A stretch of 32,051 nucleotides of DNA, from assembly GCA_020433785.1 (NCBI GenBank), contig JAGRCC010000416.1, positions 1-32,051 on the forward strand, in the 5' to 3' direction. The notes under the pieces were generated by a model. That model ran no database searches, was not told the origin of the DNA, and saw nothing but the letters and a program-made list of their open reading frames with translations. This stretch comes from Anaerolineae bacterium. GTDB taxonomy: Bacteria; Chloroflexota; Anaerolineae; 4572-78; J111. The first letter of the stretch is position 1; the number at the start of each line of letters is the position of its first letter. This document shows positions 24,829 to 32,051 of the stretch, piece after piece. Made by a program: the position numbers and the translations under genes.

Positions 24829-26415
24829 ATGCATAAGCTTGCATCCAAGAAAACGGCGATGTTTACCCACAAAATAAGCTGTTCGTTGTGGTTGATTTCA
24901 CTCGTGTGGCTGATTACCGCTTGCCGCCAGCCACCACCGGAACCCTTTCACATTCAAAATATCCACATCACCATTCCCACTCAGAACCATTTGAGCGCAA
25001 TCTTAAAATTCAACACCTCGATCCCTGCTGTGGCCGAAGTTCTGGTGCAAAATGATACCCACTCGGTAACCGTTCCCCCAAATGCCGACATGAGTCACGA
25101 GCATACTATTCATATCCTTGGATTGCGCCCCCAACAAACCTATACCATCACACTTATGGCTGCCGATGAAACCGGTCAGACCCAACAACGCTCAATTTCG
25201 CTACAAACCGACCCACTCCCGGAGGATTTCCCCCCCTTACAACTACTTTCAAGCCGACCGGAGGCGATGCAGCCGGGCATCACCCTTTTTAATCCGGGGC
25301 GTTGGACGCCCAACCCCGATTTGCAGTGGGGCTATTTGGTCGGCGTCGATCAAACCGGTCACGTTGTTTGGTATCACCAAGAAAATTGTCGCATTAACTT
25401 TTTTACGCAAACGCGCCGTGGCACCTTGCTGTATCTTTGCCCCCCTGATCGAGCCGTTGAAATCAACACCTTTGGAGAAGTTGTTCATGTCTGGCATCCG
25501 GCGGATTTAAGCTCGGACTTACATCACTTTCATCATGAATTTATCGAGATGCCCTCAGGTAATCTGCTGGCGTTAAGCACCGAGATGCGAACCATCGACG
25601 GGTATGTCGATGACGATAACCAGCCCGTCTCGTATGATTTGGTGGGCGATGTCGTGGTGGAATTTACCCCCGCAGGCCGGCTGGTTAACCGCTGGTCGGT
25701 ATTTGATATGATTGACCCCCATCGCATCAAACACGGTTTTGAAGCCACCTTCTTTTATAAATTGATTTACGCCGATGTTTCCGACGCGCCCCGCGATTGG
25801 ACGCACGGTAACGCCATATTTTATGATGAAACCGATGACGCCATTCTTATGTCGTTACGGCATCAAGATTGGATTATTAAATTTAGTCGAGAAACGGGCA
25901 AACTTATTTGGCGTTTTGGTGAGGATGGCGATTTTTTACTACAAGGTGATGGTCTTTGGCCGGTTCAACAACACGCCGTCAAAATGTTAGATGACAACAC
26001 CTTACTCATGTTCGATAACGGCGCCAATCGAAATGGTATCCAAGATGCCAATCAGCTTTACAGCCGGGTGGTTCAATATCGGCTAGATGACTCAAATCCC
26101 AACCCACAAACCTGGTCTGCGTCTCAAATTTGGGAATTTCGAGACAGCCAGCCGTTTTATTCGTCAATTCTTAGTGAGGCCGACCTATTGGAAAACGGCA
26201 ATATTTTAATCGCTGACGGCGCCCGTGTAAGCGATTTGAATAAAGACGTAGGCGCTGCCGACAACAGTAAATGGGCCCGCATTATAGAGGTAACGGGAGA
26301 AAACGCGCCTGAGGTGGTTTTTGAGATGTCCATTAAAGACCCCATTTCTCAACCGGACGGGATAGGATACACCGTAACCCGGGTTGAAAAGTTAGACGAT
26401 TTGTATCCACGCTAG
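24829..26415 (+). CDS. Arylsulfotransferase-like lipoprotein
   Basis: A 528-residue paralogue of the preceding gene, 39 nt downstream. GAGG at 24821-24824 lies 4 nt before the ATG. The N-terminus has a basic region and hydrophobic segment ending in a lipobox, LITAC, with Cys32 as the lipid anchor. An Ig/Fn3-like domain (about 40-125) precedes the beta-propeller (about 130-520), which shows LHHFHHEFIEMPSGNLLALS, DWTHGNAIFYDETDDAILMSLR, FSRETGKLIWRFGEDG and QQHAVKMLDDNTLLMFDNG. These match the ASST pattern with spaced His residues. It would sit on the outer face of the cytoplasmic membrane or envelope. It differs from its neighbour by being lipid-anchored and lacking the Big_5 and C-terminal Fn3 domains. 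Confidence 0.87.
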   Translation: MHKLASKKTAMFTHKISCSLWLISLVWLITACRQPPPEPFHIQNIHITIPTQNHLSAILKFNTSIPAVAEVLVQNDTHSVTVPPNADMSHEHTIHILGLRPQQTYTITLMAADETGQTQQRSISLQTDPLPEDFPPLQLLSSRPEAMQPGITLFNPGRWTPNPDLQWGYLVGVDQTGHVVWYHQENCRINFFTQTRRGTLLYLCPPDRAVEINTFGEVVHVWHPADLSSDLHHFHHEFIEMPSGNLLALSTEMRTIDGYVDDDNQPVSYDLVGDVVVEFTPAGRLVNRWSVFDMIDPHRIKHGFEATFFYKLIYADVSDAPRDWTHGNAIFYDETDDAILMSLRHQDWIIKFSRETGKLIWRFGEDGDFLLQGDGLWPVQQHAVKMLDDNTLLMFDNGANRNGIQDANQLYSRVVQYRLDDSNPNPQTWSASQIWEFRDSQPFYSSILSEADLLENGNILIADGARVSDLNKDVGAADNSKWARIIEVTGENAPEVVFEMSIKDPISQPDGIGYTVTRVEKLDDLYPR

Positions 26416-26487
26416 ATGATCCCATTTACGATAAAAATATCCCCCGTTACCTTGCTTAGATATAATCCTTAGTAAGCAAAAACATCG

Positions 26488-28227
26488 ATGATAAATCTCC
26501 AATCAAGCCGCCTACATACTATCGTAATCGTTGTTGTTATGCTGCTGGCACTTGGCTTTCAGCTTGTCGCCATTCATGAGCAATCATTGAGTGGTGATGG
26601 CGCCTACCACCTGATCGCTGGCTATCAAGGCTGGCGAGTCGGACAGAACCGACTCAATTTGGAGCATCCGCCCCTAGTCAAAACGATCATGACCTTTCCG
26701 TTGCTATTTGATGAACCATTGCTAACCGAACCCGTTCCTGTAAAAAATATTTTAGCCGCTATTGACAACATCCACGCCAATGCGCTACTGATTCGCCGGG
26801 CTACAATCCGCGCCAGATATATGGCGTTGATTTTCTTTGTCATCCCTTTTTTGGCCGGTTGTTACTATCTGGGGCGATATATTGCACATTGGCCAACCGG
26901 CATCATTCTGCTGTGTTTAGTCGCGTTTTCGTTTAGTGTTATTCCCACTTTGACCATATTACAAACAGATACCGCCGTAAGTTTGGGATATTTGCTTACG
27001 CTACTCGCTTTATTTCGGCTGCTGAAAACAAAAAGTTATGACAGCGCTGTGGTTGTGGGGATAGCCTTTGGCTTTGCTGTTTCGGTCAAATTCTCAGGTC
27101 TTTTGTTGCTGCCAACCATTTTGATCGCCGTTATTCTAATCAAACCACCGGCTCGAAGTTATTGGTTTTCGGTAAGACGATTATCGCTAATTATTTTATC
27201 GGCCTGGATCGTCCTGGAATTATCCTACTGGGCTATCAACTGGAACTATACTCAGGAAGTCGGACGGATGACCATCCGCACCTATACCCATGGTCAAGCG
27301 ATGGTCGTTCGGGATCAAATGCAGGGTTTTGAACCGCTATTGCTCGCGGTTGAGTCAAAAGATCCCTTTCTGGCGCAATGGATTACGGGCATGTTAGGCG
27401 TTTATACCCAAAACTCAATCGGCGTATACCCCGTTTACGCCTTTGGTGAGGTCAGTTATTGGGGGCGATATGGGTACTTTCCGGCCTTGTTTTTGATAAG
27501 AGTGCCATTAGTCATTTTGTTGACCGGTCTATTTGCGGTTTTCTATTTTCTTAAGCGCGGCAAATTCACAGGCCAACCTCCCAGGCAAAAATCAGCTGAG
27601 ATATTATTACTTTTGGTTACGGTCGGCGCGTACTTATGGGTCGCCGTTACCTCTAACTATAATTTAGGCTTTCGGCATCTAATCCCGATCATCCCCATCG
27701 TATATTTGCCGGCAGCCTGTTGGCTTGCCCAGCATCGGGCGGTTGCCAGAGTCTTCATAGGTCTACTGATGATCGAAGCGCTTCTTTTAAGCCCATTGTG
27801 GATGAATGCAACCAATACCTGGTGGTTGGGCGAGGCTAACCCTACCCGCTTCGTGTTCTCGTTAGAGGATAATTTTATTCAATTGGCCAAATATGGTGAG
27901 CAACATAACATCAAAAAACTCAATGTCATTGATCCGGGCACAGGGGAGAAACAAATACAGGCTTACATTCCCGATGCACGCCTCCTTAAGTGGGAAACCC
28001 CGCTTGAGGCGGGCTGGTATGCGGTATCGGTCAGGGTTGAGCAATTTGTTCCCGCTTTGTTGTATACGCCGGAAGACAGCGCTTTAAAGCAGGTAGCCCA
28101 ACAGTGGCATCCGGTGTGGCAGACAGTTAAAACCGGCCAGGATTTTGGCTACGCCGCCGGGTCATTCCACATCTACTATTTGGATGAAGGTCAACTTATT
28201 AAGCCGGGTAAAGCGCAAAGCCCATGA
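26488..28227 (+). CDS. GT-C glycosyltransferase, PMT-family-like
   Basis: A 579-residue membrane protein with about ten to twelve hydrophobic segments. Its first extracytoplasmic loop carries SLSGDGAYHLIAGYQGWR (33-50) with Asp37, followed by LNLEHPPLVKTIMTFPLLF (57-75). The EHPPL box is characteristic of PMT_2-type dolichyl/polyprenyl-phosphate sugar transferases. A soluble C-terminal region (about 440-570) follows. It would use a polyprenyl-phosphate sugar outside the membrane to modify a protein, lipid or glycan. It starts 72 nt after the ASST lipoprotein gene, with a 7-bp hairpin (26452-26458 with 26473-26479) in the gap, so it may be expressed separately. No clear Shine-Dalgarno precedes ATG 26488. 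Confidence 0.88.
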   Translation: MINLQSSRLHTIVIVVVMLLALGFQLVAIHEQSLSGDGAYHLIAGYQGWRVGQNRLNLEHPPLVKTIMTFPLLFDEPLLTEPVPVKNILAAIDNIHANALLIRRATIRARYMALIFFVIPFLAGCYYLGRYIAHWPTGIILLCLVAFSFSVIPTLTILQTDTAVSLGYLLTLLALFRLLKTKSYDSAVVVGIAFGFAVSVKFSGLLLLPTILIAVILIKPPARSYWFSVRRLSLIILSAWIVLELSYWAINWNYTQEVGRMTIRTYTHGQAMVVRDQMQGFEPLLLAVESKDPFLAQWITGMLGVYTQNSIGVYPVYAFGEVSYWGRYGYFPALFLIRVPLVILLTGLFAVFYFLKRGKFTGQPPRQKSAEILLLLVTVGAYLWVAVTSNYNLGFRHLIPIIPIVYLPAACWLAQHRAVARVFIGLLMIEALLLSPLWMNATNTWWLGEANPTRFVFSLEDNFIQLAKYGEQHNIKKLNVIDPGTGEKQIQAYIPDARLLKWETPLEAGWYAVSVRVEQFVPALLYTPEDSALKQVAQQWHPVWQTVKTGQDFGYAAGSFHIYYLDEGQLIKPGKAQSP

Positions 28228-28280
28228 GGATACCCTTTGGCGGGCTGCCGTACTTTGGGGATATATTCACAAGCTGTACT

Positions 28281-29927
28281 CTATCGCGGCGGCAGATCAT
28301 CCACCACAGCGGGTTCTGCCGATGAAATAACCGCCGCGCCGCGTCCGGCCGTTGAGATCACCGGCTGGCTGAGGTTGTTGTTTTCATTGGTCTCCTGCAC
28401 ATTGCCGTAGGTCGTGGCATAGTTGATCGAATCCACATAAGCGTACACGGTGGCGCCGGTGATAAATTGACTACTGCTCAGGTCTGGATAATAGTAATTG
28501 CCCCCCGTGCTCAGGGTCAAAACCTCGCCAGGTTGGAGGGTTTTATTTACACCCCACACCGCTCCGGCCGGCGCAATGGTATCCCACGGCTGGTTAAGCG
28601 AGGGCGTTTGGCTGGGATTGAAGTACACATCAACCCAAAAAGCGTCACTGACCGGCCCGGTCCCGTTATTCCTAATCTGTAGAGTGACACTGGTGCTGGT
28701 GGCCATCAAACTGCCCGGCACTACCTCCAAATCTACCGCATGGGGGAACTTCTTAACGATGAGCGGTAAGTAAAGCACAATCCCTCCCTCACCGCTTACA
28801 ACTGCGCTAGCCGAATTGTTACTGTTGTTTGTATCCACCGGGATCGAGTCGGTTAACACGGCTGTATTGGTGATCACTTGTTCGCTCCCTAAATTGGCAG
28901 TAACCACTAGGGTCAACGTTATAGCCGTATTGGTATTTACGTTGCCCACCGTCCAAACACCGGTAGCGGCATTGTAGGTGCTGCTGTTGGTGGTGGCGGC
29001 GCTCACATAATTCACCGCCGCCGGCAAGACATCGCTGATAACCACACCGGCAGCGTTGATGGCGCTGCTATTTTGCACCCCCACCGTGTAGGTAATGGTG
29101 CTGGTATTGCCCGCGATAGTCTGATCAGCCGTTTTACTGACCGCCAAATCAAAACTCACTACAGTATGGGCTTCCGTATCGCTGCTGGTCTCAAAGATAG
29201 TCGTGCCGTTGTAGGCAGCCGTCAGTGTTTTGGCCCCTATGCTAGTGGAGGTCAAGCTGCAACTACCTGTACCACCGGAGAGGGTGATCAGGCAACTGTT
29301 GCCGTCTCCATCATCCACATCGACCGTACCGGTCGGTGTCCCACCCCCTGACGTAACCGTGACCGTTACAACGTACGATTGCCCCACAATTGAAGGATCA
29401 GGTACATCGCTGGTTATGGTGGTTGTGGTGGTGGCCGTGCCTGTACCCGAGATGACAAAGGTATAGGGATTGTTGGCGCTGTCGCTGTTGCTGATGGTGA
29501 CCGTGGTCGTCAATAAACCCGTGCTGGTGGGGGCAAAACGGATAGCAAAGGGGGCGGTTGCCTCTGCGGCAATGGGGCTGCTGGGTTGGCCCACGACACT
29601 GAATGCGCTTGCTCCGGTCAGTCCCACTGCCGGCACACCCGTTAGGGACAGGTCACCCGTCCCACTATTGGAGATAGTAAAGGTGTGAGTAATCTGACCG
29701 CTGGCCATCAAGGCCGATCCATAATCCGTGTCATCCGCTACCGCCGGTGTGGTATCGCCGTTGGCGATTAGCTGTCCGTTACCCAATACCGCCATTGCCG
29801 GGGTGGCGTAGGCTTGATTAAAGACCGACCAATTAAATGGCTCCAGCGGCAAGACTGTATCGGGCAGCAATACTACCCCCATCAGAAGAATAGCTAGACC
29901 AACTAATAAACGCGTGAATTTCGACAT
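28281..29927 (-). CDS. Secreted multi-domain surface protein (choice-of-anchor D, Ig-like, DUF11, CARDB-like)
   Basis: A 548-residue exported protein. I prefer ATG 29927, which opens MSKFTRLLVGLAILLMGVVL, a typical signal peptide; an upstream in-frame TTG (29948) would add seven residues. Modules in order are a choice-of-anchor D-like repeat (about 45-170; HTFTISNSGTGDLSL), an Ig-like Big_3-type domain (about 172-265), a DUF11 domain (about 268-385; FDLAVSKTADQTIAGNTSTITYTV) and the segment VLYLPLIVKK. A CARDB-like domain (to about 525) and a short disordered tail follow. The YLPLIVKK string is typical of extracellular Chloroflexi proteins, where it usually ends the protein; here it lies between domains. 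The gene follows the DUF2723 gene by 22 nt and may encode its glycosylation target. No enzyme motif is present. Confidence 0.88.
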   Translation of the reverse strand: MSKFTRLLVGLAILLMGVVLLPDTVLPLEPFNWSVFNQAYATPAMAVLGNGQLIANGDTTPAVADDTDYGSALMASGQITHTFTISNSGTGDLSLTGVPAVGLTGASAFSVVGQPSSPIAAEATAPFAIRFAPTSTGLLTTTVTISNSDSANNPYTFVISGTGTATTTTTITSDVPDPSIVGQSYVVTVTVTSGGGTPTGTVDVDDGDGNSCLITLSGGTGSCSLTSTSIGAKTLTAAYNGTTIFETSSDTEAHTVVSFDLAVSKTADQTIAGNTSTITYTVGVQNSSAINAAGVVISDVLPAAVNYVSAATTNSSTYNAATGVWTVGNVNTNTAITLTLVVTANLGSEQVITNTAVLTDSIPVDTNNSNNSASAVVSGEGGIVLYLPLIVKKFPHAVDLEVVPGSLMATSTSVTLQIRNNGTGPVSDAFWVDVYFNPSQTPSLNQPWDTIAPAGAVWGVNKTLQPGEVLTLSTGGNYYYPDLSSSQFITGATVYAYVDSINYATTYGNVQETNENNNLSQPVISTAGRGAAVISSAEPAVVDDLPPR

Positions 29928-29949
29928 TTGATATCTCGCGGTTTCCAAG

Positions 29950-31536
29950 CTACTTTGTAGCTGGCAAGGTCACTCTTTTTAATAATCCATCAGCCTCAAT
30001 ATCAACCTGCCCCCGCAGTTCTACGGGGACGATATCAATGTATACCGGCCGCTGGGAACTTTCTTGCTTAATTAACTCGACCATATCATGGTGATCGATC
30101 AGAAAACGATTAATGGTTTGCACATCAGGACGCTGCCGCTCAACAATTTGCAGATATTGAATAACCGGGACTGTGCCCCAATAACCAAGAACCAGGGCAT
30201 TGGCCTCGACACGGTTTAAGATGGCCTCTCCCTGAATGCGGGCGCTCCAATCTTTCGCTTGGTTGACTTGGGACCAATTCCAACCTAACGCCAACAAAAC
30301 CAATCCCAGCATAATGGTTTGAAACAATCTCGTTTCCCATGCCTTGAAAACGTGACCTGCTCTTATTCTGAGCCAAAAGGTCGCCTCACGCGGCGTCGAG
30401 TCCGGCGCCTGGGCAATCCAGGTCAGCAACCATTGATAACCAAGTCCAAGCCATAGCGCCCAGATGAGATAAGTCGGCAAGAACATCGTCTTTTTATCGC
30501 CGGCGCTATAGCTGATATAAAAAAATGTGTGCACCAAAAACATCAACAGCAGCATGCCGCCCAACCGCCAGTTGCGGCGCAGCAGTACGGCCAATCCCCA
30601 TAATCCTGGCCCAACACCGATGGCAAAAAAAGCTTGCGATAGTTGAATGCCCGCCTGCTCTATTTCGGACCACAGATTGCTGCCGGAATAAGAAAACATC
30701 AAATAGGTAAAGGCCCGACCGGAGACAAGCCACCACAATCCCGATAAAGTGCGCAGATCAATTGAAAAAAATGTACCGGAGGCATCGTACCGGCCGGTGT
30801 AATTAAAGGCCGGCAGGGGCGCGATACTGTAACGCAGCGGCAAATACAGGTAAATACTCAAGCCCAGTAATCCGGCGCTAACGGCCACGGCTATGGATTT
30901 GAGCGTAAAAAAACGGCGGGGAGCTACGGTTACAAGATACCACAAGCATCCGGGGATGAGCAGAACCGTGGCCATGTGGTTTCCCATGCTTAAGCCGGTA
31001 AAAAAAGCCACGGCTCCCAGCCGGGCCGGAGTAGGCTGGTCACCCCAGGCCAGCAGCAGCAGCAGTAGGCCACACATCAGGGCCGTGTGCAGCGTATACA
31101 CCTCGGCAATCAGCGATAATCCCCAGAAATAGGTGGAACAGGCCAACACCCCTAGGGCGCTGAACGCCGCCCAGGGGCCTACCTTCAGCCGTCGTAAAAT
31201 ACGATCGGCCAGGGCAATTGTTACCGCCCCGCAAAAAGCCGACAGCAGATTCATCCGGTAGCCCACATCACCCACGGGTAAATGAGACCAGAGCCAACCG
31301 ACGATTAAATACAAAGGGTAACCGGTAGCCCGAATAAACCCACCGGTTGCCGCCGCGGTTGTTAGTTCGGCGCTGTCGAAATTGTAAATAGTGGGAGCAG
31401 CGGTTAATAGATAAAGGATAAACGGTAGTCCAAAAGCGAACAGGGTTCGCATGTCGATGAAACTCAGTCCATATCGATGCAAAAGTGAGGCGTTATGTCG
31501 TTTTGCTGACTGCTGGCTATTTGCCCATACGGCCAT
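29950..31536 (-). CDS. DUF2723 (GT-C, O-mannosyltransferase-like) membrane protein
   Basis: A 528-residue polytopic protein. The signature follows the first helix: TAAPTIYNFDSAELTTAAAT, then GYPLYLIVGWLWSHLPVGD and YRMNLLSA. This is the DUF2723 pattern (acidic D-x-x-E in the first loop, GYPLY, RxNLLSA) shared with TMEM260-type protein O-mannosyltransferases. About ten hydrophobic segments and a soluble C-terminal tail follow. I choose ATG 31536; a GTG 63 nt upstream and an ATG at 31452, just before the first helix, are alternatives. It would transfer a sugar from a lipid donor to an exported protein or glycan. Its stop is 22 nt from the start of the secreted Ig-like protein, so the two form an operon and possibly an enzyme-substrate pair. 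Confidence 0.87.
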   Translation of the reverse strand: MAVWANSQQSAKRHNASLLHRYGLSFIDMRTLFAFGLPFILYLLTAAPTIYNFDSAELTTAAATGGFIRATGYPLYLIVGWLWSHLPVGDVGYRMNLLSAFCGAVTIALADRILRRLKVGPWAAFSALGVLACSTYFWGLSLIAEVYTLHTALMCGLLLLLLAWGDQPTPARLGAVAFFTGLSMGNHMATVLLIPGCLWYLVTVAPRRFFTLKSIAVAVSAGLLGLSIYLYLPLRYSIAPLPAFNYTGRYDASGTFFSIDLRTLSGLWWLVSGRAFTYLMFSYSGSNLWSEIEQAGIQLSQAFFAIGVGPGLWGLAVLLRRNWRLGGMLLLMFLVHTFFYISYSAGDKKTMFLPTYLIWALWLGLGYQWLLTWIAQAPDSTPREATFWLRIRAGHVFKAWETRLFQTIMLGLVLLALGWNWSQVNQAKDWSARIQGEAILNRVEANALVLGYWGTVPVIQYLQIVERQRPDVQTINRFLIDHHDMVELIKQESSQRPVYIDIVPVELRGQVDIEADGLLKRVTLPATK

Positions 31537-31703
31537 TATGGTACCAACCCTATTATCAAGTTTATCATAAGTTACAGCCGAAAAGCAAGCGGAAGCCACA
31601 GGGTGCGTATCGCGTTTGGAGGCAAGTTTGGATCGCTGAATGCGCTGAGAAAGGTTGATGGCCCTGAATGGTTATCTTGTATGAGAATTAATTAAGTTGT
31701 GTA

Positions 31704-31778
31704 TGTCATTGCGAGCGAAGCGAAGCAATCCCCCTTTGCGGGTGGGAGATGACTTCGTCGTTCCTCCTCGGCATGACA
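31704..31778. repeat. REP-like element with imperfect inverted ends
   Basis: TGTCATTGCGAG (31704-31715) and CTCGGCATGACA (31767-31778) are imperfect inverted ends. Between them is GCGAAGCGAAGCAATC (31715-31730), a widely dispersed intergenic repeat wording, and a degraded inverted counterpart (GATGACTTCGTCGTTCC). It looks like a decayed palindromic repeat. Upstream, 31600-31703 holds nothing I recognise. Confidence 0.6.
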
Positions 31779-31845
31779 AATGCCCAAGTTATTGAATTCC
31801 CGTTCCTAAACGAATTCGATCAGACACTTGAACTTCTCCTTCGGA

Positions 31846-32051
31846 GCAGCAGACTTTGTGGTCAAAGCTCTGATCGTATACCTTGGCGCAGCAGACCTTG
31901 TGATCAAAGCTTTGATCGTATACCTTGGCGCAGCAGACCTTGTGATCAAAGCTTTGATCGTATACCTTAGCGCGCTAGACCTTGTGATCAAAGCTCTGAT
32001 CGTATACCTTGGCGCAGCAGACCTTACGATCACGATCGTGATCGTATACCT
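31846..32051. repeat. 42-bp tandem repeat array with a palindrome in each unit
   Basis: Five units begin at 31846, 31888, 31930, 31972 and 32014; the last is cut by the window edge at 38 nt. Each starts GCAGCAGAC (GCGCTAGAC in unit 4) and ends GATCGTATACCT. Units 2 and 3 contain the exact 16-bp palindrome GATCAAAGCTTTGATC (31902-31917, 31944-31959). Units 1 and 4 have slightly broken versions, and unit 5 holds a different, longer perfect palindrome (32025-32046). The 42-bp period keeps reading frames open on both strands, but no gene is supported. The array has no spacers, so it is not a CRISPR. Confidence 0.93.

Noticed and set aside
31749..32033. Repetitive open frames on both strands across the 42-bp array
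   Set aside because: A period divisible by three keeps frames open by itself; there is no ribosome site or recognisable protein, so I report a repeat only.
31846..32051. CRISPR array
   Set aside because: The units are joined head to tail with no variable spacers, and no cas gene is present.

Overview
The window looks like part of a bacterial surface-glycan gene cluster, most likely from a Chloroflexota (Anaerolineae-like) genome. That assignment is an inference. It rests on a secreted multi-domain protein carrying a YLPLIVKK-type segment, common in extracellular Chloroflexi proteins, on the mosaic glycosyltransferases, and on intergenic repeats of a kind seen in such genomes. No rRNA or other phylogenetic marker is present beyond one tRNA-Thr(TGT).

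Layout. 2-1705: a truncated and a complete GT4 glycosyltransferase (+). 1764-2048: a small FmdB-type zinc-ribbon protein (-). 2155-2288: a promoter and tRNA-Thr. 2291-6120: a three-gene minus-strand operon (sulfotransferase-GT fusion, GT2 enzyme, unrecognised methyltransferase-like protein). 6288-9510: a tandem-domain GT2 and a DUF1972/GT4 enzyme (+), separated by a 15-bp inverted repeat element. 9519-11420: a GT2 enzyme and an ABC-2 permease (-). 11519-12940: the ATPase partner with a Wzt-like C-terminal domain, transcribed divergently from the permease.

13084-26415 is a tightly packed plus-strand operon: sulfotransferase-SAM methyltransferase fusion; two polytopic GT-C-like membrane proteins; a single-module type I polyketide synthase (KS, degenerate AT, ACP); a PIG-L deacetylase-GT2-coiled-coil fusion; and two secreted arylsulfotransferase-like (ASST) beta-propellers. 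A further GT-C enzyme follows at 26488-28227. On the minus strand are a DUF2723 O-mannosyltransferase-like protein (29950-31536) and a secreted DUF11/Ig-like protein (28281-29927). The right edge (31704-32051) is non-coding: a REP-like element, then a 42-bp tandem array with a palindrome in each unit.

Working model (inference): cytoplasmic GT2 and GT4 enzymes build a glycan that is sulfated, methylated and deacetylated by fused modifying enzymes, and the Wzm/Wzt-type ABC transporter exports it. GT-C enzymes and the ASST-like proteins act at or outside the membrane. The most unusual element is the KS-AT-ACP protein, whose AT has lost its catalytic serine and most of its small subdomain. It is translationally coupled to a GT-C gene upstream and a deacetylase-GT gene downstream, which suggests an acyl or polyketide component in the glycoconjugate.
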